Assembly: GCF_903853455.1 (NCBI RefSeq)
Contig: NZ_CAINTR010000075.1
Span: 1-45,242 of the forward strand
Reading direction: 5' to 3'
DNA: 45,242 bases
DNA from: an uncultured Magnetospirillum sp.
GTDB lineage: Bacteria > Pseudomonadota > Alphaproteobacteria > Rhodospirillales > Magnetospirillaceae
Positions 1 through 6,800 of the stretch are shown piece by piece. The translations under genes were made by a program, and so were the position numbers. The stretch's first letter is position 1; each line of letters opens with the position of its first letter. The notes under the pieces are model-generated. The model was given only the letters and a program-made list of their open reading frames with translations, did no database searches and was not told where the DNA came from.

Positions 1-242
1 CCTATGACGGCACCATCACCTTCAAGGATTCCCATGGGATCGCTGTGGCGTATGCCGGGGCACCGGATTTCATCGCCGCCATCATCCATGAACGAGGATG
101 GAAGGCATATGGCTCCCCATCTGCTGATGGATTTTTTCTGGCGTTGAAGCCGACCATGGTGCCCGAGGATTTGGAGATCGATCCTGGCGTCGATGGTTGG
201 ATGCGATTGACCATGGACGAGCTACTGGATTTTGCGTCGTAG
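1..242 (+). CDS. C-terminal part of an unknown protein (5' end outside window)
   Basis: An open frame runs in from the left edge (reading from base 3) to TAG at 240-242, giving about 79 residues. The internal GTG at 45 is only the first possible start inside the window, so the real start is probably upstream. The tail has a hydrophobic-acidic pattern (PDFIAAIIHERGW, then FFLALKP, ending MDELLDFAS) and no recognised motif. The DNA for its last residues recurs in degenerate form at 839-876, just behind the hemerythrin gene, which suggests a duplicated or eroded paralogue. I do not recognise the family. Confidence 0.5.
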   Translation, partial: YDGTITFKDSHGIAVAYAGAPDFIAAIIHERGWKAYGSPSADGFFLALKPTMVPEDLEIDPGVDGWMRLTMDELLDFAS

Positions 243-287
243 GTCGTCTGATGATGGTTGCCAAGATTCCCGGGAATCTTCGTGGCG
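203..287 (+). repeat. Island repeat copy 1 with 18-bp perfect palindrome
   Basis: The core AAGATTCCCGGGAATCTT at 263-280 is a perfect palindrome, followed by CGTGGCG. The preceding 60 bases (gene tail plus gap) resemble those before copy 2, including the shared ACTGGATTTTGCGTCGT at 224-240. The palindrome begins about 20 bases behind a stop codon. Confidence 0.75.
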
Positions 288-372
288 TGTTCTGAACCCG
301 ATAAAGGCATCGCCTGATCCCCGATACGAATACAGCCGTTACAATTCGCCATCATAAATCTCGGGGCGCTCG

Positions 373-401
373 TTTACATTCTGCTACTTTAGGGTTATAA
401 T
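373..401 (+). promoter_or_regulatory. Sigma-70-type promoter of the hemerythrin gene
   Basis: TTTACA (373-378), a 17-base spacer and a perfect TATAAT (396-401) form a near-consensus housekeeping promoter. Transcription would start near 408, about 25 bases before the hemerythrin ATG at 433. No strong Shine-Dalgarno sequence is seen between them. Confidence 0.6.
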
Positions 402-432
402 TCCCACTTTAGAAGTATGAACGGTATGTGAC

Positions 433-846
433 ATGCGAGTGCATTGGGCTGACAACATGGCACTCGGGCAGCCAGCTATTGATGCCGAGCATCGCGAAGT
501 CATCCGGCTTTTGGACGCTGTTTGCGTCTCAGTAGAGGCTCGGCTTCTTGAAGCTGCTCAACGTAGCGTTCGAGAATTTGCTGAATTTACGATAGAGCAC
601 TTTGCAAACGAAGAGCGACTCGCATTAACCGTGCCTCAGTATGACAACCACCGTCATCATGCCATACATGACATTGCTGGGCAGATGATAAATGCGCTTC
701 AGAATATCTTGTGCGATACTGGTGATTTTAGATCTGCCAGTGCTATATTGGACAACTTGGTTCCCGAAATTATCGTTCAGATATACCAAGATGACTCTGA
801 TCTGGCTCGTGAATTGTTCCGGGCACCGATGGTTAGCAGCAATTGA
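433..846 (+). CDS. Bacteriohemerythrin-like protein with an incomplete iron site
   Basis: This 137-residue protein has the size and pattern of a single-domain bacteriohemerythrin, a four-helix bundle that binds O2 at a di-iron centre. Visible are W5, the helix-1 ligand H20 (IDAEH), the helix-2 pair H56 and E60 (HFANEE), and the helix-3 pair H75 and H79. Their spacing matches the family. The helix-4 HxxxxD motif is not intact: V115 or E112 occupies the place of the last histidine, though D120 is in the expected aspartate position. Iron binding may be altered or lost. A good promoter lies at 373-401, and a sensor kinase lies convergent downstream. Family confident; activity uncertain. Confidence 0.85.
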   Translation: MRVHWADNMALGQPAIDAEHREVIRLLDAVCVSVEARLLEAAQRSVREFAEFTIEHFANEERLALTVPQYDNHRHHAIHDIAGQMINALQNILCDTGDFRSASAILDNLVPEIIVQIYQDDSDLARELFRAPMVSSN

Positions 847-925
847 CGATGGATGACCCACTGGATTTTGCGTCGTCGGTGGGTCATGGTCATGGTCACC
901 AAGATTCCCGGGAATCTTCGTGGCG
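839..925 (+). repeat. Island repeat copy 2 (gene-tail remnant plus palindrome)
   Basis: The palindrome AAGATTCCCGGGAATCTT lies at 901-918, again followed by CGTGGCG. ACTGGATTTTGCGTCGT at 860-876 is identical to 224-240. Read in the frame of the first gene, the segment gives LTMDDPLDFAS against LTMDELLDFAS but lacks the stop codon, so it looks like a decayed copy of that gene's end. Confidence 0.7.
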
Positions 926-964
926 GGTGCTTAAGAGTCCATTTTAAATGACCGCCCCAGTGAT

Positions 965-2386
965 CTATATGGACGGAACATGTTGATGCTGGTCAGCCAG
1001 ATGGAAAGCGCCCTTTTCCGAGGGCAGGGTGAATCTAAACACACTTCCCTGTGGAACTCCCTGTTCCACCCAAATGTTGCCGCCGTGACGACCGACAATC
1101 CGTCTGCAAATGGATAACCCGACGCCAGTTCCCTCATACCGATCCCGTGTATGAAGCCTGCGGAATGGATCAAAAATCGTGGTCAAATATTCCGGGGCAA
1201 TTCCGATCCCATTGTCGGAAACAGAAACCTCCCACAGGTCATCTTTGGCTCGTGCTTCAATCCGGATGATGGGTGTCTGCCCAGGGGGTTGATACTTGAT
1301 GGCGTTGCCGACGAGATTTTGGAACAGGCTCTCCAATTGACGCGAAGCGCCATAGACATTGGGTAAATTACCAGCTTCCACTTTTGCGCCAGACTCCGCG
1401 ATGCGGTCTTTGAGATTGATCATTGCTGCGGTGAGGGCGTCATTCAGATTGGTGACCTCGAACGCCTCGGATGTCCCATCAATTCGGGAATATTCGAGAA
1501 GATCTGTGATCATTTCTTTCATTCGATGAACACCACCGACAAGAAAGTCGATGAATTCGTCTGCGTTATCGTCCAAACGCCCCTTGTATCGTCTATGGAT
1601 CAGTTGGGCATAGCTGGCGACATTGCGAAGAGGCTCTTGAATATCGTGTGAAACTGCGTAGGAGAACTGCTCAAGCTCGCGGTTGGAATCTTTGAGAGTT
1701 CTGGCGTATTGGATTAATGCTTTTTCTGCCTGAAGTTTTTCATTATATATCCTCTCGTTTACCATCAATGTGAACGAAAAAGTCCACCCGAGATTAAACA
1801 CAAATTGATCAAGTAAAACTGCGGAATTTATGGCTGAGCCTTTTAGAACATCTCCTTCTGGAGATATTATTAGCGCCGAAATTGCACCAATGATTGAAAC
1901 GATGGACGAAAGCCCAACAAACATGGCTGCTGATTTATACGATTTCACACGCAAAACCCCGCGCCCTCTAATAATGATCAAGAACGCGAAAATCATTATG
2001 ACGCCATGGGTGGCTAGATAAAAGAATAGACGTATATTGTAGGCGTTTTCCACATAGAAAAAGTATGAGAACTCGGCAATATAAAGAACGAATGCCACCA
2101 TTATGTAACGGAGAATGTTTCTGAACCCATAAAATTGCCTGATGCAATGTAAGAAAAGTCCGTATCCAACGAAAATGCACGCGTTTGCAGCAACAAATGA
2201 TAAATGTGCCGAAATCCACGGGCGCAGAGTCACGAACCCAAATCCAACCAAAAACATTGTATTGGAAATTGCTATCGTCGATGTGCCTGGAGTGCTCTTC
2301 TGATTTAGATACAAAATCCATGCAAATACGCATGACAATGCCGATGCCACGCTGAGACCAAACGATATTGTTGCGACATCAAACAT
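965..2386 (-). CDS. Membrane sensor histidine kinase
   Basis: This protein of about 473 residues starts with a multi-helix membrane region (roughly residues 1-215, six to seven hydrophobic segments). A short coil (KALIQYARTLKDSNRELEQ) follows, then a HisKA dimerisation domain with the phospho-acceptor histidine in YAVSHDIQEPLRN. The HATPase domain shows an N box (LVGNAIKYQ), a G1 box (DNGIGI) and G2 motifs (EGTGVGLSICRRI). The type resembles the kinases often fused to PAS or phytochrome modules, but here the input is the membrane part itself. No receiver domain or response regulator is in the window, so its partner is unknown. GTG at 2389 immediately before the ATG is an alternative start. 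Confidence 0.88.
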   Translation of the reverse strand: MFDVATISFGLSVASALSCVFAWILYLNQKSTPGTSTIAISNTMFLVGFGFVTLRPWISAHLSFVAANACIFVGYGLFLHCIRQFYGFRNILRYIMVAFVLYIAEFSYFFYVENAYNIRLFFYLATHGVIMIFAFLIIIRGRGVLRVKSYKSAAMFVGLSSIVSIIGAISALIISPEGDVLKGSAINSAVLLDQFVFNLGWTFSFTLMVNERIYNEKLQAEKALIQYARTLKDSNRELEQFSYAVSHDIQEPLRNVASYAQLIHRRYKGRLDDNADEFIDFLVGGVHRMKEMITDLLEYSRIDGTSEAFEVTNLNDALTAAMINLKDRIAESGAKVEAGNLPNVYGASRQLESLFQNLVGNAIKYQPPGQTPIIRIEARAKDDLWEVSVSDNGIGIAPEYLTTIFDPFRRLHTRDRYEGTGVGLSICRRIVGRHGGNIWVEQGVPQGSVFRFTLPSEKGAFHLADQHQHVPSI

Positions 2387-2458
2387 CACTCTTCGCTCTC
2401 ATGCTTTTGAATGAACAAAGTTCGCAGAAAACGAAAGCCGCCGGGACCATGGTGTCCA

Positions 2459-2474
2459 ACACTCAACTGAGTGT
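2459..2474. promoter_or_regulatory. Inverted repeat upstream of the sensor kinase
   Basis: ACACTCA and TGAGTGT are 7-bp inverted arms separated by two bases. The site lies about 75-90 bp upstream of the kinase start, where a regulator could bind. The function is a guess. The wider gap 2390-2635 shows no convincing gene. Confidence 0.3.
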
Positions 2475-2596
2475 GGTATATTTTAATCCGGTCAGAGTGG
2501 TTTTGCCAGCGGGATTCCCACCCACGCCAGTCCGCGCAAGGAGGCAAACTCGCACCAATGAGATTCTGCAGAAAGACGTCAGCGCCATCACCATCC

Positions 2597-2621
2597 AAGA
2601 TTCCCGGGAATCTTCGTGGCG
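2597..2621 (+). repeat. Island repeat copy 3 (palindrome)
   Basis: The 18-bp palindrome (2597-2614) plus CGTGGCG is identical to copies 1 and 2, in the same orientation, but the sequence before it is unrelated. It lies 15 bases beyond the stop of the minus-strand gene at 2636-2896. Confidence 0.75.
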
Positions 2622-2635
2622 ATTGCTGGATGCCT

Positions 2636-2896
2636 TTAGATGACCGCTTCGTTAATCCGCTTGAACAGGATTTCCGTCGATAGATCATCGATGTTCACGG
2701 TGAGCCGTCCCGCGCCATCGACTTGAGACATCTCAGCCTGTGCTAGAAGGTTTTGACCGCTGAGCAATCTGCGGACAGTCCATACAGTGCGCCCCCGCCC
2801 CACCGTCTCGAACAGATCACCAATCAAGACGGGGCGCTGGAGCTTCTGTGGCTGAACGGGGGTATTAAATACGGATGGCGATTTCATTGGGGGCAA
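2636..2896 (-). CDS. Small hypothetical protein (86 residues)
   Basis: This soluble-looking protein is probably real. Its core has a GDLFETVGRG-x2-VWTVRRLL pattern, then alternating hydrophobic residues and DLSTEILFKRIN at the end. I recall small alphaproteobacterial proteins of unknown function with a similar V-W-T-V core, but no named domain can be assigned. No signal peptide or membrane segment is seen. It is divergent from the toxin-antitoxin genes, with about 140 bases between. Confidence 0.55.
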   Translation of the reverse strand: MPPMKSPSVFNTPVQPQKLQRPVLIGDLFETVGRGRTVWTVRRLLSGQNLLAQAEMSQVDGAGRLTVNIDDLSTEILFKRINEAVI

Positions 2897-2998
2897 TCTG
2901 CTTGAAAAACTGGGGCTGTATTTACTCTAAACGAGGCGATTTATCCAATGGAATCGGGGCACTGTGGCTATCATCTTGGAACCCAACCCCCACCGTGC

Positions 2999-3010
2999 TA
3001 TACAGGTATA
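2999..3010. promoter_or_regulatory. Possible operator of the toxin-antitoxin operon
   Basis: TATAC-AG-GTATA is an inverted repeat 24 bases upstream of the antitoxin ATG and overlaps the expected promoter region. Ribbon-helix-helix antitoxins usually repress their own operon through such short palindromes (established knowledge); binding here is inferred. Confidence 0.4.
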
Positions 3011-3034
3011 ACCTCTAAATATGGGGCAACAGTG

Positions 3035-3259
3035 ATGCTTGCAATCCGCCTCCCCGCCGACGTTGAAGCCCGCCTTGATGCCTTGGCAAAAGCCACGGGC
3101 AGGACCAAGACATTCTATGCCCGTGAAGCCATCTTGGAGCACCTCGACGATCTCGAGGACATCTATATGGCTGAACGTGAATTGGAAGATGTTCGTGCTG
3201 GCAGAAGCACCACTGTATCCCTCAAAGAAGTGATGAAGGCTCATGGGTTGGACGATTGA
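3035..3259 (+). CDS. RelB-type ribbon-helix-helix antitoxin
   Basis: This 74-residue protein starts MLAIRLPADVEARL, the beta strand and first helix of a ribbon-helix-helix DNA-binding domain, followed by GRTKTFYAREAI (second helix). An acidic C-terminal part (residues 40-74) would wrap the toxin. It closely matches the RelB-family antitoxins paired with RelE toxins. The ATG at 3035 is chosen because it places the RHH strand at the N-terminus; an upstream in-frame ATG at 2948 would add an unlikely tail. The gene overlaps the toxin by 17 bp. It probably represses its own promoter through the palindrome at 2999-3010. Confidence 0.85.
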   Translation: MLAIRLPADVEARLDALAKATGRTKTFYAREAILEHLDDLEDIYMAERELEDVRAGRSTTVSLKEVMKAHGLDD

Positions 3260-3512
3260 GCTTTCTGGGCTTGCCCGAAAAAACCTTGCCAAACTGGACC
3301 AGCAGACAGCCCAACGCATCCTCAGATTTTTGAATGATCGGGTGCAGCCTCTTGAAAACCCACGGAGTATCGGTGAGGCTCTTAAAGGGTCGGAACTCGG
3401 GGAATTCTGGAAATACCGTGTCGGTGATTACCGCATCATCGCCAGCATTGAAGATGACCGCCTTTGCGTTCTCGTCGTGCGAATTGGCAACAGGCGAGAG
3501 GTATATCGCTGA
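3243..3512 (+). CDS. RelE/ParE-superfamily toxin
   Basis: This 89-residue protein has the compact RelE fold pattern: N-terminal strand WTIELSGLARKNLAKLD, a helix containing QRILRFLNDRV, then GEFWKYRVGDYRIIASI and the C-terminal strand VVRIGNRREVYR. RelE-type toxins cleave mRNA on the ribosome and ParE-type toxins poison gyrase; these motifs and the RelB-type partner favour RelE. It starts inside the antitoxin gene (17-bp overlap), normal for such pairs. The fourth, degenerate copy of the island palindrome starts on its stop codon. The pair probably stabilises the island. Confidence 0.85.
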   Translation: MGWTIELSGLARKNLAKLDQQTAQRILRFLNDRVQPLENPRSIGEALKGSELGEFWKYRVGDYRIIASIEDDRLCVLVVRIGNRREVYR

Positions 3513-3529
3513 AGATTCTCGGGAATCTC
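3512..3529 (+). repeat. Island palindrome, degenerate fourth copy
   Basis: AAGATTCTCGGGAATCTC differs from the perfect copies at two positions and lacks the CGTGGCG tail. It begins on the toxin stop codon. The rest of 3530-3697 is AT-rich and shows no convincing gene. Confidence 0.55.
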
Positions 3530-3697
3530 CAGCCCATATTCGATGGCATCGGTAGCCATCGACCATTGATCTGGGTAGAACTGCATCACGAGAGTGGCGG
3601 GCATTGCCAACCACCACAGATTGCACAAATCATGCACACGCTGGATTCGCATTCACTAAGTTATTGATTTTATTATCTTATTCGCCCAGCCAGACCA

Positions 3698-3742
3698 TTG
3701 CCAAGGTTGGGGTCGAGGGTTCGAATCCCTTCGCCCGCTCCA
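3698..3742 (+). tRNA. 3' part of tRNA-Gly(GCC): attachment-site scar, not a complete gene
   Basis: These 45 bases read from inside the anticodon loop (TTGCCAA) through the 3' anticodon strand GGTTG, the T arm GAGGGTTCGAATCCCTT, the acceptor strand CGCCCGC, discriminator T and CCA. Together they match the 3' part of alphaproteobacterial tRNA-Gly(GCC). The bases upstream do not contain the 5' acceptor strand (expected GCGGGCG) or a D arm, so no functional tRNA can form here. Such fragments are the att copy left where an element integrates into a tRNA gene. A terminator follows at 3757. Confidence 0.82.
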
Positions 3743-3756
3743 ATCGGACCAGCCAG

Positions 3757-3781
3757 AAAGCCCCGGGAAACCGGGGCTTTT
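3757..3781. terminator. Bidirectional intrinsic terminator
   Basis: AAAGCCCCGG (3757-3766), loop GAAA, CCGGGGCTTT (3771-3780) and a further T form a perfect 10-bp stem with T tracts on both strands. On the plus strand it is probably the original terminator of tRNA-Gly; on the minus strand it lies just past the stop of the octad-repeat gene. Confidence 0.8.
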
Positions 3782-3802
3782 CGCGTTTCCGGGCCGCGTC
3801 GG

Positions 3803-6800
3803 CTACAGCGCCGCCAGCATGGCCGACAATTGGGCCGTCGACATGGCCGCCACCTGGGTCCGGGTGAACGCGGTGGCCTGGGCGGGGGTCAACGCCAGGA
3901 TCGTGGTCGCGGACAGGCCGCCGATTTGGGTTGGGGTCAGCGCCGCCACCTGGGTCGGGGTCACGCCGCCCAGCTGGGTGGTGGTGAGCGCCCCCAGCTC
4001 GGCGACGCTCAACCCCGTCACCGCGGTGGTGGTCAGCGCCGACAGTTGGGTGGCGGACAGGCCGCCCAGCTGGGTGGTAGACAGCGCCCCGACCTGGGCG
4101 GCGGTCAGCCCCCTAACCTGGGCGGCAGACAGCGTCGCCAATTGAGGGACGGTCAAGGCGCCGAGCTGGGTGGTGGACAGCGCCCCCACTCCGGTCGTGA
4201 CGAGTCCGGCGATTTGGGTGGTGGTCAGCGCCGCGAGGTCGGTGGCGGAAAGACCGCCAATCTGAGCCGTACTCAGCGTCCCCAGCTGAGCCGTCGTCAG
4301 CCCGCCCAGTTGAGTGGTGGTCAGCGCCGCCATTTCGGTGGTGGTCAGTCCCGGAAGCTGAGTGGCGGTCAACGTCGCCACTTGGGTCGCGGCCAGGGCG
4401 CCGAACTGGGGCGCGCTCAGCGCCCCCACTTGAGTCGGGGTCAGGCCCCGGATCTGCACGATGGTCAGCGCCGCGATACCCGTCGGGGCGAGGGCGGCAA
4501 GCTGGGTGAGGTTGAGAGCCGCCAGTTGGTTCGCCGCCACCCCGCCGAGCTGGGTGGTACTGAGCGCCGCGACTTCGGTAGCGGTCAACCCGGCGAGGGT
4601 GGTCGTACTCACCCCCCCGAGCTGGGTCGAGGTCAAGCCGCCGAGCTGGGAAACCGACAACGCCGCCAGTTGGCCGGCGGTCAACCCCGCCAGCCCCGTC
4701 GCGCTCAGGCCGCCCAGCTGGGTCGCCGCCAGGCTGCCAAGCTGGGTGGTGGTCAGGGCCGCCACGCCGGTCGCCCCCAGGCCCCCGAGCTGGGTGGTGG
4801 TCAGCCCCGCCAGCTGGGTCGCGGTCAGACCGGGGATGCCGGTGGCGGCCAGTCCGCCGAGCTGGGTTGCGCTCAGCCCGCCGAGCTGGGTGGTGGTCAG
4901 GCTGCCAAGCCCGGTCACGGTCAGCCCCTTGAGCTGGCCGGCGGTCAGCACCCCCAATTGAGGAGCCCCCAAACCGCCGAGCTGGGTGGTGGTCAGCCCC
5001 GCCAGTTCCACCGCGCTCAAGCCGCCCAGTTGGGTGGCGGTCAGGCCCGCCAGCTGCGTGACGGTGACGGCTCCCAGCTGGGATGCGGTCAAGGCGCCGA
5101 TTTGGCTGGCGGTCAGCCCTCCCACTTGAGTGGTGGTCAGGCCCGCCAGTTCCGTGGCGGTCAGGCCGCGCAGCTGGGTCAGGGCCACGGCGCCGAGCTG
5201 AGTGGCGGAAAGGCTGCCCAACTGAGTGGCGGTCAGCGCCCCCAGCTGGGCTGTGGTCAAGCCCTTGATCTGCGCCACCGACAGGGCCGCCATCTGGGTC
5301 GCCGTCACACCGCCAAGCTGGGAGATCGACAGCGCCGCCAGTTGGGTCGCCGCCACACCGCCAAGCTGGGGGATCGACACCGCCGCCAGTTGAGTGACGG
5401 TCAGGCCACTCATGGCGGCGACGGTGAGTCCGCCCAGTTGGGTCGCGCTCAGGCCGCCCAGCTGGGTGACCGACAGGCCGCCGGCTTGAGAGGCGGTCAA
5501 ACCGCCCAGGCCGGCCAGGCTCAGTCCCCCGAGCTGGGTACTGCTCAGGGTGCCGAGCTGGGTGACCGACAGCGCCGCCAGTCCGGTCGCTCCCAGACCG
5601 CCCAGTTGGGTGGTGGTCAGCGCCGCCAGTTCGACGGCGTTCAGCCCGCCAAGGCCGGTGGTGGTCAGCGAGGACATCTGGGGCGCGGTCAAGCCGCCGA
5701 GCTGGGGGATCGTCAGGCTGCCGAGCTGGGTGGCGGTCAGGCTCCCGATCTGGGTCGCCGCCAAGGCTCCGAGCTGGGTCGCCGCCAGGGCGCCAAGCTG
5801 GGTGGTGGACAGCGCCGCGACGCCGCCGGCGCGAAGGCTGCCGACCTGGGTGGTGGTCAAGGCCGCCAGTTCGGTCGTCGTCAGACCGGCGATGACGGTG
5901 GCGGTCACGCTTCCCAACTGGGTCGTCGTCAGGCCGCCGATCTGAGTGGTGGTCAGCGCGGCAAGCCCCGTCGCGCTCAGGCCGCCGATCCCGGTGGTGG
6001 TCAGGGCACCAACCTGGGTGGAGGTCAGGCCGCCGAGCTGGGGAACCGTCAGGGCCCCCAGCTGAGTCGCGGTCAGCGCCTTGGCCTGGGTGGTGGTCAG
6101 CGCCGCCACCTGAGTCGCGGCCAGGCCGCCGAGCTGCGAAGTCGTCAGAGCCGCCACGGCCGTGGCGGTGACTCCCGCCAGCTGGGTGGTCGACAGCCCG
6201 CCCAGCTCGGTGGTGGTCAGGCTGGTGATCTGAGTGGCGGTCAACGCCCCCAGCTGGGTCGCGGTGAAGGCGCCGAGTTGGGTCGTGCTCAGCGCGCCGA
6301 GCGCGGTGGTGCTCAGATTGCCGACCTGGGTCTGGGCCATGCCCACGATTTCGGCGATGGTCAACGCCGCTCCCATGGTCGCGGTCATCCCAGCCATTCC
6401 GGTGGTCGAGATCCCGCCGAACTGGCTGGCGGTCAGCACCCCCTCCTGGGCCACCGTCATCCCGGTCAGCTGGGTCACGGTCATCATCCCCAGTTGCCCT
6501 GGGGTCAGACCGCCGACCTGGGTGGTGGTCAGCGCGGCGATGCTGGTCGTGCTCAACCCTCGAATTTGATTGCCGCTCAGAGCCGCCACCTGGGTGACGG
6601 CAAGGCCGCCAATTTGGGTGGTCGTCAGCGCTCCGATCTGGGTCGCGGTCAAACCGCCGACCTGGGTGGTGCTCAAAAGCCCCAGCTGGGTGCTGCTCAA
6701 CCCGCCCAATTGGGCCGTGGTCAGCGCCCCGATCCCGGTCGCGGTCAAGGCGCCAAGCTGGGTCGCCGCCAACGCCGTCAGTTCGGTGGAGGTCAGGCCG

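Larger units (their letters stand above)
1..3742. mobile_element. Right end of a putative integrated genomic island
   Basis: The stretch from the left window edge to the tRNA-Gly fragment at 3698-3742 differs from the rest. It is visibly more AT-rich, codes less densely, and carries accessory cargo: hemerythrin, a sensor kinase, a toxin-antitoxin pair and dispersed palindromes. Everything beyond the scar except the octad-repeat gene and its neighbour is conserved core. A 3' tRNA part without its 5' half is what tyrosine recombinases leave at one end of an integrated element (established knowledge). No integrase is visible; it and the intact tRNA gene would lie left of the window. The boundary is well supported; the nature of the element is inferred. 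Confidence 0.6.

Noticed and set aside
2368-2688. Overlapping frames on both strands in the gap upstream of the sensor kinase
   Set aside because: No ribosome site, no domain pattern and conflict with the palindrome and neighbouring genes; not supported as genes.
3428-3652. Minus-strand frame with MQFYPDQWSMATDAIEYGLEIPENLQ between toxin and tRNA scar
   Set aside because: It reads protein-like for a short stretch but runs into the toxin gene antisense, with no start signal; at most a gene remnant.
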